NCBI GenBank assembly: GCA_026261815.1
Contig: JAMPIT010000379.1
Location: forward strand, 10,428,001 to 10,492,000
Reading direction: 5' to 3'
Length of the DNA: 64,000 nt
Source: Monarcha castaneiventris obscurior
Lineage: Eukaryota; Chordata; Aves; Passeriformes; Monarchidae
Part shown: positions 38,101-49,873 of the stretch, in pieces
Layout: every line of letters begins with the position of its first letter
How positions within the stretch are numbered: position 1 is the stretch's first letter
Notes under the pieces: generated by a model
Database searches by the model: none
Told to the model about the DNA's origin: nothing
What the model saw: the letters and a program-made list of their open reading frames with translations, nothing else
Position numbers and translations under genes: made by a program

Positions 38101-41100
38101 TCAGTTTGTGTTAAGGAGGTATGTTATTCCTTTGAATGGTGGCTTTTTATTTGTCCCAGACTTGTATTGTAGTAGAAGGCTGAAGAAAATGTGATTAAAT
38201 TACATGGAACCATAAATTAGCTTGCAATGAAAAGAAATGACACAATCAAAACTTTCCAGTAAACATAATCCTAAGAAGAACTGAGTATGGTATAAAGTGT
38301 GGGGAAAAACAGAGTGGTTAATTTTTATAGGTGGAATATTACTTCAGTGCAACAAAGGGCAGTTCTCTAACTCCCTTTATTTGAACAGATGTTTGCCTTG
38401 TGTTGTCCTTTGTATTCTCAGGGGGTTTTGTAAGTCTAGAGAGGGAAAACTTTGCTAATGCCCTTTTAATAATACCCAGTCTCCTTTAATTATTTTTTTT
38501 CTGATTGAAAAATGCAAATGTCTCTAGCAAGACATCAGTATTCATCTCACATATAAGAATCACTGTCACTTCTATCAGCAGCTTTCTGCTGAGTTATAGA
38601 AAGACAACAGTGAGCTCTACCATTTTGACATGTACCAGTCACAGGACTTAATGGTAACATTAAATTGACATACTTAGGGAAAGGAGGCAATCCTCAAAGG
38701 AAATATGGTTCTACTTTTCTGTAACTGTCATCACTTTCCTTTGCATGGCACTGATTTGGGGAAGTTGGATCAAAACAGTGTAGTCAGCCTTAGGATTACA
38801 TCCCAGCCTGACTGATTTTGCTGCACAAGTGGGTCAGAGCATGCTTCTGATTGCACTCACAGTCATCTGCTGCTGTAACAGAGCCCAGACTGCTGTTGAG
38901 ACCTCTGTCTATCTGCCACAATTCCCAAGGGAGCGTTGTCCAGTTAAAACGGGAATATGAAGACTGCTCATCGTTAAACACCAGAAGCTTGTGAGATTTT
39001 TCCCATTTATGCTCGGCAGCAGCCAAGCTTATGGCGCTGAACCCAAAGCATTTTTAATCCTGTCAGCTCTGAAGACTGGTGTGGTCTCCAAAGCCAGGTG
39101 AGCTGAGCTCCCCTGCAGCATGAGAAGGTCCCCTGACGCCACAGGCATCCCATACCGAGGGAAATGGTGCCAGCTGTCTCTGCCCAAGGCTGATCTCCCC
39201 GAGCAGCTCTGGCCCGCTCGGCCTCTGCCCTGCTGTGCTGGCTCCTGGCCCCGGGCGAGCGGTGCCAGCCGCGCCGGCAGGCGGGGCTCAGCTGCAGGGA
39301 CAGGCAGCAGCCCCTGCCGATGGAGGGTTTGCTGCCAAAGGGCCTCCCCCACGCCTTTGGCACGGCATCATTTGTGGGACCACAGCAACTCCCTCGGCCT
39401 CTCTCAGACTTCCCAAAGCTCGGGCCAGGAAGGATTTGCGTGAAGGTACCCTGGTGCAGCAGGAACCCATGTATGCATTTAGGATGGGTTTTGTGCTTTA
39501 TCACTCACTTGCCTTCATTTCCTCTTCTCTCTGTGGGTTGCTAAGAGGCCTCTGTGTGACCCTTTAGGCGCTGCATCCCATGGGGCATTCACAGCAGCAG
39601 CTGGGACTGCCACGTGTCCCTTGGGGTGGTTCTTTAAAAAGAAGCACCTCCAGGGCAGTTATGGGGAAGAGATGCTCCTGCCTTTCAAGTGTGCCTGTGC
39701 AGGGGGTGTGCACGTGTAGGAGTTGTTCTTATTACTCACTCCTTAAAAATTAACAGCATGTCTTATGCCATGATAGATGAGGCATTGAGTGCAGGCTGTG
39801 GTTTATTGGATGGGAAGGATGTCACTGTCACACGGATATCATTGACTCAACACCCTCTTTCTATGCTCCCAGGCCTCCTCACAGAGATGCTGGACGCAGG
39901 CTATTCTTTCATTTTTTGAGTGATTGTTTTTTAATTTTTTCTGATTGTTCTCTTCCTTTCTCTGTGCCTAGTAATGGTCTGTGACTTATTATAGGAGCAG
40001 AACAAGTTCCCTTCATTACTTGATTTGAGACCCTGAAATGGATACTGCTACTGAAACCCTGGGAAGAAGATAGTCTTGGGAGATGGTAGCTATTATTGAG
40101 GGCCACAGTTAATTACAGATGCCAAAATGAGAGTGTGGATGGGAGCAAGAGGTGAAAGGAGGGAGCACTCAAAGCAGCATAATCAGAAGATGTGTCTTGT
40201 TATAAGCAGTGTTATAGCTAGCAGAGTTATTAGAAAGGCCCTGGAGTTTTAGCCCTTCTTTATTACTTCCTAATAAAGTAATATAAAATAAAGTGTTAAT
40301 TGTTTTCACATGAGAAATTTAAAGGTTATTGTATTCACTGTTTCCATGATTTTTTCTCTCTGATTTTAAGAGTGTTTGTTCCATGTGGACACATTTATGC
40401 ACAAACAAGCTAAGCTCTATTCTTACACAGCCAGAAAGAAACATAAAAGCTACAGTTAGCATACAGACTATTTGTAAACCGGGGTTCTAGACTGACACAA
40501 TAATGTCTAGGATGAGCAGAAAGGCTCCTAATATTTTATATTTTCAAGTACGTAATTTTTTCCCTCTTTAATTAGTTGATCTAACAAAATATATTGATTC
40601 CTCCAAATAAATGTTGCCTCAATAATACCAAACCAAGCATCTGAACTTGCTCCCCATCTCCAAGTGTGGCATTTACAATAGTTCTACAACAAACAGCGTC
40701 CCTATTTTGCAAATAGACAGATGGGACAGTAACAGCAATTTTTACCAATAGCTAATGGAAGTAGTAAAGCAGAATTTGGAGTTCTTCTTGGGAAGAAAAG
40801 GTCATGCACACACTGATCATTCCCAGTAGATGTCCCAATCTTGATGCTGTTAGAGAGATACATAGAGAAAAAGCAAGATGCTGTCCCTCTGTTTACATTG
40901 GGCCACTTTACAGAAAGTGAACAATATTCAAGAAGCCAGAAATGGAGAGCTCTAAACTGAACAAAGGTTTCATTAAATTCAGCCTGGAGAAGCAGAATAG
41001 CCAGATGAGCCCTGCAGAAACTGGTCCTGCATCTTCACACTTGGCGCAATGCCCTTTAACACAGTTAAGCACGGCTGGTACCTCAACAGGTTTATGCAGG

Positions 41101-44100
41101 GCTGGATTTGGCATCTCCCACAGCACAACATTGTGCCACAAACACTTGCCTCAAATTCTGGATTAATTGGTTCTCGTAATGATTCTGACACACCCCAGAA
41201 AGCCTTTCTTCTCTTCATGCTTTTATGGGATATAAAATACATATGCATATTGTATATTCCCATCTGCAGTGTCAGACACGTACACGTAAATCCCTGCCTT
41301 ACCAATCTGTACAAATATTGAAGAAGGCAGGGCTTGCTATGCAATATTTGCTTTTCACAAGGAAGTAGCTAAAAGTACTTTTATTATTTTATTTTTGATT
41401 GTAAATAAAAAGCCCACAAATTATATATATACCCTCAAGGTAAACAACAAATGAAAGACTCTAATGAAATCAGCACTTGATTCTTCTTCTAGTCTGCTTA
41501 ATTGAAAGTTCAGACATGCCTAATAGTTTGTATAAAACACTAATGCAGCTGATTTCCTCTACTTTGATGAGTTAAAAATCCTTCCAGCAGAAATTACTGG
41601 TTAACACAGACTCTATTATCCATTTGGTTTTCCAGTCATGTTTCAGTCTTGCGAAGATTTAACATCCTTGAATAGCTTTGTTTTGCAAGACTCAGACCTT
41701 TGACTTCAGCTCTACTGTCTGATTCACATACATTTATAAGCTGCTGACTACAAGAGAGGTAAAAGTCTTGTATGGCCTTGGATTTGAGTAATTTAATTGT
41801 AAACTCTTTGATACATGACAGGAACAGCTGGGAAATAGCATTTTGCACATTACAAGCTCTCTACAATAGGAGGCATTTCCATACATCTATGTGCTGCCTT
41901 TGTAATCTCACACAAGCATCAGAAATTTCACCACACACACCTCCTCCTCCAGCTACATGAGTTGCTCATGCCAGCACTTAAAAAACAGCAGTAGCAGAAG
42001 AAAGAGAGAAACATGCAGAAGCTACTGAAAAAAACTGTTTTCTTGCATGTGAAATGAGCTCCCTCGACTTTGTTATTTGTCTATCATTTTCTATAATGAA
42101 AGAAGCCAACAGAGCAGGAGATCAAGAAATCAGAAGACAAACACTTGAACTGAAAAGCAACTGTTTAAAAAATAAACCCAGCTGAAGGTTTGAAAATTAG
42201 GAATGTTACCAAATCCAAGAATATCAGCCAATATTTCTGTTGGGTGAATAACAGTTTTGAATTCCTCACTTTTCAGATGCAAAATTCCCAAGTACCCAGC
42301 ACTGGACCTCTGAAAATATGACCTCTCTTTCATCAACTTGCTTAAGAACTCAGAATTGTTACTTGCTTTTCAGAAGCTCTATTCTTTGTGAATGTACCCT
42401 GCAGAAGGTAAATATTTGTCTTTTCATTCTCTTTTACCATCCTTTTTATGCTTCCACGGTTGTTTAGTCCCGGGCTGCCAATCCACTCTATCAGATGGAC
42501 TCTTCAGTTGAAGTTTAGCATAGGTGTATGCTTTAGGATGGAATAAAGTGAGGGATTAGTCCAGTAAAGGTATCTATGAGTAACTTGATTTATGGAGGAA
42601 GTGTACTCCCATGAGTTTTCCCTGTGTTACAGGTGGGAGGCAGATCAGACACAAAAATTAGAGTTAGCCCTTGTTTCAGTTGTGCTTACCCAAGTGTATC
42701 TGCTGTCAGGGTAATTCAGGCTTTAGCTGAATCCATTATTGGATTCCAAAATATGTTCACTGCACAAAAACCAGCCCATCTCCTTCTGCCACTTCAGTCT
42801 GGCAGATGTTCAAGCCCCCTGAAGATTAGGCTTGCAGAGAGAGAATACATGTGAGTAAAACCGACGGTAAAATCCTAGCTTCCTAAAAATAAATAGAAAG
42901 CGTCCCATTGCCATCCATGGAACTGAGACATCACACTAAGTGTCTTTGTACAGAGCACTTCTCTTTCTCAAAATAGCCTTTATGCATGGAAGCTTCCACA
43001 GTAAAGCTAATTTATAATCTGGTCAGGATCTGTGTACGGGTGTGTATATTCATATGTCTGCCATGAAAATTTTCTACCAGCCAATCAACCCTCCAGAGCA
43101 GACTGGGAGCTGGCAGAGTAGCTAATTACACTCACTAAGAGAAATCTGCTAGCTTGATTAATGCCTGTTTATCAATTGTTGCTGTTATTTCAGCTGTAAT
43201 CTCAGAAAAGTGTTTGCTGAGGATGACTCTCCTGGAACTTTGTTTTTCAGTTTTGTTATGCTACAAGCCATGTCTCATTCTTCATTCCCCGAGGCAGCTC
43301 CCTGGTCTTCCACAAAATGGTAGACATAGTCATGAGAATGTAGTAATTCATACAGTGTCTGTGCAGCACCATCCTCTTTCATGACACTCTTCATCTGTAG
43401 ATCTAAAACTGCATTTGGAAGGAGACATCACTATCGCTGTTTGACAAATTCTATCTGGATGTTGAGGTTGGCCCCAAAGCTTACACCTTCATTAAAATCT
43501 GCCACTGGGATAAATAAGGACTAGCTTAACTAACAACACTTTGGTAAAGAATATCCCATCCGTTTGCTGTGCTGAGACCTATCAGCTACTAAATGGTATC
43601 TTGTCTTTCTACAATGGAAAAGAAAGCTATTACTGTCTTTCCAAGAATTTCAAGCACACTTTAAATGACAGAATTGTTTGTCCACCTGCACCATCCCTCT
43701 TACCACAATAATTCACACTGCTGAGGAGACTGAGATTGTAGTTCCTTGGGAAAATCAGAGTGTGTGAAAATGCATCCCATCTTTTCTGGGAGCAGTACTC
43801 CTCAGTTCTCCCTGTGAGATCACTCTGGGGGCAGCAGCCAGTACCGAGCTGAGCCTGCCAAGCCTTTTTTTTTGACTTATATTGGTTGGCCAGGGCTCCC
43901 ACCAGGCCCTGGTGCAGTAATAGATAACCAGAGCACAGCTCACTCTCAATTCTCCTGGGAAGGAGGCCACCAAGAAAGGCTGGAAGAGGAGCAACTTCTG
44001 AGACTCAGAATCCCCCAAGTCCCCATAAAAGCAGTGCAAAAGGGTATTTCACAGCCTGTGCACTTGGCTCTGACTTATCTTCTTCATAATGCCAGTGCTG

Positions 44101-47100
44101 ATACTTGGCATTTATATACTAAATGATGCCTTTGTGTTTCAGCATTTAAGACTAGCCATACCAAAGTAGACAAAAGCTTCACCTGGTTCACCCTCTAATT
44201 TCCAGAAGCAACTTGTAGCAGATGGGTTGGGAGGGTATGGAACCAAAGCAGAGACAGCAATACTTCCTGTGGCACTCCCTCAGCATTGCCTCCAGCAATC
44301 TCTGGGTCAAGGGCTCCCCATCCCCAAAGTGGTATCCCTGCATTTGCACATGTGTACGAATTAACAGGGCCCTGTGCATGAATTGTCCCCACTGCTGCCA
44401 CCAGAACACGACACAGTGCTCAGCAGCAGCCTGCAGCCACTTGCTTATATCCTGCTTGGTCAGAATGCAACAAATAATAAAGACTGAAGCATGCATTGAA
44501 ACAGGCTCTGAGCTGTGATGCTCAGGTCTAGATTTGTAGCCAATTCTTTTTTCCTGGACCTGGCCATGTTCTGACTCAGTGCTCTGGTTTGGTCTAAAGC
44601 TATGGTTTATGTCTGACCCTGAGCCCAGAGCCTGCTTGAATAGGATCTGTTGTTCTCTTTTGAGGCTATTTCAGATAGCAGCACTCCCAAAGGAGTAACT
44701 TTGTGCCTTTTGAAACAGCTCTCCCTCCCAATGAACTCCTTCATCCCAAATAACCACAGAAACAGTCAAGTAAAACACTCTTTCTAGCAGGAAACTCAAT
44801 TCAGACTGAAGATGGAGCTCAATATTTGTGCACTTATGTTGTATTTTGCACAAGTTTTAAATATACAGTTGTCAGACATTCAAACACTCAAGAAGCTGGC
44901 AAACCCTACCTTACCTCCAACACCAGAGTAGGAGAGGGAAAGGAGGAAAAGACTGGGAGGAGCACAACTGGCCGCGGGGTCTGGTGCAGTGCCAGCCTCC
45001 TCAGCAGGCCAGCTGAGAGATGAGCTCATACACATCTCTTGGGAATCAAAATACATCCCTTGTCTATCATCATTCCAGAGGTGTTTCACAATTTTTTCAC
45101 CTGTGCATGTTGATGGAGAGCAGAGAGTGGGAGACAGAGCAGAGGCAAGATCCAGCCTCACAGACCAGTCCCTGTGCATGTGGTGTACATACGTGCTGCT
45201 GCTGCCCATGAAGCACTGATTAAAGGTGCTGGGTGCCCATTTCAGCTTTGACAAGTGCAAGTATTTCTCTGTAGTGAACGAATTATGAAGGAGACCTTTT
45301 CAATGAGAAAATCACTGGGCCCTGTTACCTTCATTTCTGTCCCCTTCTCGTCTGTTGACATCTGGAAACAGCTCCTCTCCCAATGACACAAGAGTAGTTT
45401 ATTTGCTTAAGTTGATGTTTATGTTTAAAAAGCAGTTATTTCTTTTGTCATTCCTTACCAATCCAAACAAATAAGTAAAATAAAATTAGTGCTCTGAGGA
45501 CCTAAACGACATTTCATTGTCAACAGAGCAGCAAAGAATGTTTGACAAAGCCTAAGGCAAATGATTAAATTCTTTATCTGTCACACCAAGGAAAGGCTGC
45601 TCCTCTTGGTAATAAGGCTATATTTGCTGTCCCTGAAGGAGAAGGTGAAAAATAAATTCATGACTGGAAGCCAAAAAATTTTAGCGGTTGCATGGTCTAT
45701 TTCAGGACAAAAATGGCTCCTTTGGGTTTGGTCAAACATATTCCTAAGGTGTCAATTGTAATATTTATCACAGAAATTTCAGAAAATTTTTAATTCCTGC
45801 ACTTAAACCAGTACTGTTCCCCTGGGAAACACAGGTGCTGACAAAATCTACAAAAGTGAATACTGTTAACATAGTTCTCCTTTTCATCCTTATATGTTTG
45901 TCTCTATCAAATCTGTTATATAAGGGTTTCCTACATATCAGTTATTTTTAAAGGAATCGTTTTGTTATTTTAAAATTAGCCCCCAACTTGAGATTTTAGA
46001 AACTCATCATGAAAATGTCCTGGAGATCATGTTGGCATGAGCAGAAAGATGATTAATCACAGGTCGCCATGAAAAAATCAGATTGTCTATCAATGGCACT
46101 ACCTTGGAGAAGAAAGTGTTATTGACAAAATTGAAGTAGTGCAATCACAGTTGGGGAAAATCACAAATCTTTACAACTTTTATTCCCTTGGCATTGGTCA
46201 CATTAGCAGAGGTGAATGTGAATAACTTACATTACTTGTGCAGTAGGATAGGAAACACTAGGATTTAGAATTGGTATTTTATGTTAGAATAATTCATAGG
46301 CAGGAAACAAAAACATGTTGAAGCACATTTATTTGTGATAATGGTAAATAAAAGAATGGAAAAAAAATGGGCCTCAGGAGTGGCAAAAGACTTAAGCCAC
46401 GAGTGCTGAAGAAATGGTATTCTTGGAGAAGGGATCCTTCCAAAGCATCACGGACTGTGCTTGAAGCTGATACAGCATTTAGAAATGATTCTTTAAAGAT
46501 TCTCTTTATTTAAAGGGAGAAATATGTGACAATGAGCCAAACTGTGAGTTTTTGTCTTCATGTTCTGCCAGAGTCATGATTAAAGAAGTCAGAGTATTAT
46601 GTTTCTGTGTTTTGGCTGTAGTGTTAGCCTTACACATTTAATAATTAAAAAATAAAACACTAGCTATTCAATTCCCTCTGCTTTTAACTTCTTTGAGGCA
46701 TTGTTTGGTTTCAGGACACCCTGCTAGTTGGTTTTATCCCAATCTCAGCACTGAGCTGCAGGCAGAGCAGTGCATGGAGCAGATCTTGTCACAGTCTGCC
46801 TCTGCAAGCCCACTCCTGCCTGCCTGTGCCAGGAGGCACAGCTCTGTTTTGCACTGCAACAGAAATCAGGCTGCTGGTTTTAATGCCATCCCTGGACAAG
46901 ACTAGTTAATATTTCAGAAACTAGCAAACAAAATCTAACAAACCTAGAGAGTATCTGGCAAGTAAAATACCTGAAAAAACTGAGAGGCAGGGGGAGCACG
47001 AGACCTCATTGCAGTTCAGAGGTGAGGTCAAGTGTGAGAGTGATGTGGAGGAAATTGTGGAGTATTTGTTGGCAGTAGCAAAGTCCTTGGCTGCCTTTTT

Positions 47101-47988
47101 GCTGGACGAATTCCTAAATCCACTCATCTGTTTTGCAAGAGACAAGGCAACACTTCTAGAGTTAATCATAACCAATTTATGTTTCCAAAAGTGTCAAAAT
47201 GTGATATAGAGAGAGTATTTTCTTGACTAGCTTGTCCTGTTGAATACAATGGCTTATTATTACTGTTTTCATTACAGTGTGAATATTGCCTTATGTGAAT
47301 GGAATGAATAACACCTTCCCTATTTAATTAAGTTGTTCAAGATTGCATTTGTACTTGTTGAAGCCATCACTTTTCTTTCCTGGGTTATCATGCCTACACC
47401 TCAGCTCAGAGGAAAAGGTGAATAGATTTCTAAGAGATGGTTGCTTAATTGCAAATTAATTCACCTGCTGGGCATGCTAACTAAATGTAGTGCCTGGCAT
47501 CTTTGCTGTGACACCAACCTTGTCATTGCCTCCACAGCTGCACCAGCTGGTGGGCTCAGTCCCAGAATTTTGATATCTGCTCAGATGGCATACAGTCTTT
47601 GAGATGTTGTATAATGTGAAGAAATCATTTATGAGGATTTATGTTAAATGAATTTCTAAAAAGTTATCTACACTGCCTTGAAGGGATTTATCAAAACTAT
47701 CTGCACGCTAAGCTTGCATCACATAAATGAAGTACCATTTGCATGTTGCCTGTAAGATTTCAAAGCAGGTTCACCCACTCTGCAGCATTAACCTGGTCTC
47801 TTGTGAACGTATTTGGAAGCTGAATTCTCAGGTCAGTGTAAGATACTTTAACACATGCCAGAGTTTCAGGGTATTGCTCTTAGCTTCTTCACAGACACTT
47901 CACAGCATTGTGGTTGAGCTCTGGGAAAGTTGGCTGGCAAACTTTCTAGTGGTCTGGACTGTAACAAGAATACCACTACCCAGTCCTG
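35146..47988. other. Non-coding tract with one GC-rich patch
   Basis: About 12.8 kb with no recognisable gene. The exception in composition is 39120-39440, which is clearly GC-rich with several CpGs (GCCGCGCCGGCAGGCGGGG around 39268) in otherwise AT-rich surroundings. Overlapping open frames on both strands there, up to 165 codons, follow from the low stop-codon density and show no motifs. Confidence 0.55.
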
Positions 47989-48863
47989 TGTCTCGGTTTG
48001 AAAGACAGGTGTCAGACAAGAAAGGCAGGAGCCTCCCCTGAAATGGAAAATGCAACCCCCTTCCCTCCGAATTATTATAAATCTGAAAATAAGGGGCTTT
48101 CAGGCAAAGATATAAGGGGTAGGAATAACAGTTATTTACTAATAAATATATATGTATAACAACACAAACAAACAGCAATAGCTGTGGCAGTCACAGCAAA
48201 CAGCAGCCCGAACCCAGCGCCGGCCTCGGGCACTTTCCCCTGGGTGCAGTTCTTCCTCCCGCTGAGCAGGGCGGGTGCGATGGTTCCCCCGCGGCTGCAG
48301 GGGGCGCTCCGCAGCGAGCTCGGGAGCACCGGGAATGGCAGCGCGGGGTCCCGGGAAGGGATGTATGAGAAAAACCTCACACAACTCTTGGGCGTCCGGC
48401 CGGATCCTCAGGAACAGCAGGCTGGAACGGCAGGGGCGAGCGCAGATCTCGGGTGGCAGTGAGAGGTATCAAACTGCGGAGCTGTGGCAGGGAAACCCGG
48501 CAGGTCTCTCAGTCGGCAGAGCGCAGGAGCTTCGTTTCCAGACGGGACAAGGAGGAGAGCAGGCTTAGGAACCCCGGGGGTTTGCCCGCAGAAAGCAAAA
48601 CAGCCAAAGAAGCAGAAACCTGCAGTGGTGACCGAGACGTCCACACCGACGGGAGCCAGCTTCCCGACTAAACCTTGAGCACCCAGGCAGCCCCCCCCCC
48701 CGGGTGTCCCAACCCCCAGGTGACAAAAGGGTGGCCAGTCCCACCCCGCCTCTGTGGCCAGGTCTTTGTTTCTTTTAAGTATCCAGCGATTTGTCCCCTA
48801 GCAACTAGTATGGGTAAAATTCTTTAAGAGAAAAAAAACAGGCTAAAATCCTAAACCCCAACA
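47989..48863 (-). repeat. 3' LTR of the ERVL-type provirus
   Basis: 875 bases, with minus-strand ends TGTTGGGG and GAGACA. It pairs with 54374-55266 along its length, apart from a diverged block near 48207-48275. The U3 side has a GC-box-like motif (plus-strand CCACCCCGCCTC near 48741) and high CpG content, but no clear TATA box. A C homopolymer near 48690 differs from the other LTR. Apparent open frames in it are by-products of GC-rich sequence and recur in the partner LTR. Confidence 0.92.
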
Positions 48864-48866
48864 TTA

Positions 48867-48885
48867 TCCACCCCGAATTTTTCCC
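48867..48885 (-). promoter_or_regulatory. Candidate polypurine tract
   Basis: Just upstream of the 3' LTR in element sense, the strand reads GGGAAAAATTCGGGGTGGA, followed by TAA and then the LTR. Position and purine richness suit the primer for plus-strand DNA synthesis, but TTC and a T interrupt the tract. Confidence 0.45.
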
Positions 48886-49000
48886 ATACTAACATGTTAC
48901 ATCAAACTTAACTTTTTTTAAACTATATACACACATGCGTTACCATAATTATATACATATGTACATGCAGATATGATACAAGTACAATGCCTTGGGCAGT

Positions 49001-49873
49001 TCACCCTAAAACAAGGTCCCCTTGCGGTACACATCGGGTCTCTCCATCCTTCTGCATCACCCACCAGGTGCAACCTGGTCCCTGAGCGAAGACAACCCCA
49101 CGGATAGGTTGATCTTTGCTCGAGGCAGAATTGACCCAAACAGTTTTTCCAAGCATACCTCTCATGTGCACCACTGGAACCTTATCTCCATCTGTTGTTT
49201 GTAGCAGTTCAGATTGAGCAGGGCCTGCTCGATTGGTAGAACCTCGGGTGTTAACTAACCAGGTGGCTTTTGCTAGATGCTGTTCCCAGTTTTTGAAAGT
49301 TCCCCCACCCAATGCTTTCAAGGTGGTTTTAAGCAATCCATTACACCTCTCAACCTTCCCAGCCGCTGGTGCATGGTAAGGGATGTGGTACACCCACTCA
49401 ATGCCATGTTCCCTCGCCCAGGTGTTGATAAGGCTGTTCTTGAAATGAGTCCCATTGTCAGATTCAATTCTCTCAGGGGTACCATGTCTCCACAGGACCT
49501 GCTTTTCAAGCCCCAGGATGGTGTTCCGGGCTGTAGCATGAGGCACAGGGTGGGTCTCCAGCCATCCAGTGGTGGCCTCTACCATTGTGAGCACATAACG
49601 CTTGCCTTGGCGTGTTTGTGGCAGTGTGATGTAGTCAATCTGCCAGGCCTCCCCATACTTGTATTTGGACCACCGCCCACCATACCACAGGGGTTTCACT
49701 CGCTTGGCCTGCTTGATTGCAGCGCATGTCGCACAATCATGGATCACCTGGGAGATACTGTCCATGGTTAGATCCACCCCTCGGTCTCGTGCCCACTTGT
49801 AGGTGGCATCTCTGCCCTGATGACCTGAGGCATCATGGGCCCATCGAGCTAGGAACAACTCTCCCTTGTGTTT
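49001..49873 (-). pseudogene. pol: ERVL pol, integrase part (behind an in-frame stop)
   Basis: This is the integrase that would join viral DNA to the host chromosome. Numbering from the TTG codon at 49858, the N-terminal zinc-binding module is complete: H8, H13, C42, C45 (H-x4-H and C-x2-C). The catalytic core has D75 (in QIDYITLP), D134 (in ESDNGTHF) and E170 (in GKVERCNG), which is the DD35E spacing. The C-terminal part ends in CVPQGDLVLG before the stop at 49001. It is in the same frame as the RT segment and is cut off from it only by a TAG at 49874-49876, with five codons between that stop and the TTG. It has no ATG of its own at this point, so it would depend on readthrough. No other break is visible. 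Confidence 0.9.

Noticed and set aside
39007..39504. 165-codon minus-strand open frame, the longest outside the provirus
   Set aside because: It lies in the GC-rich patch, where stops are rare, and overlaps equally open frames on the plus strand. No motif, splice signal or family resemblance.
48139..48671. Several open frames in the LTRs, repeated at 54576-55115
   Set aside because: They recur because the LTR is duplicated and GC-rich; LTR sequence is regulatory and no frame shows a known protein motif.
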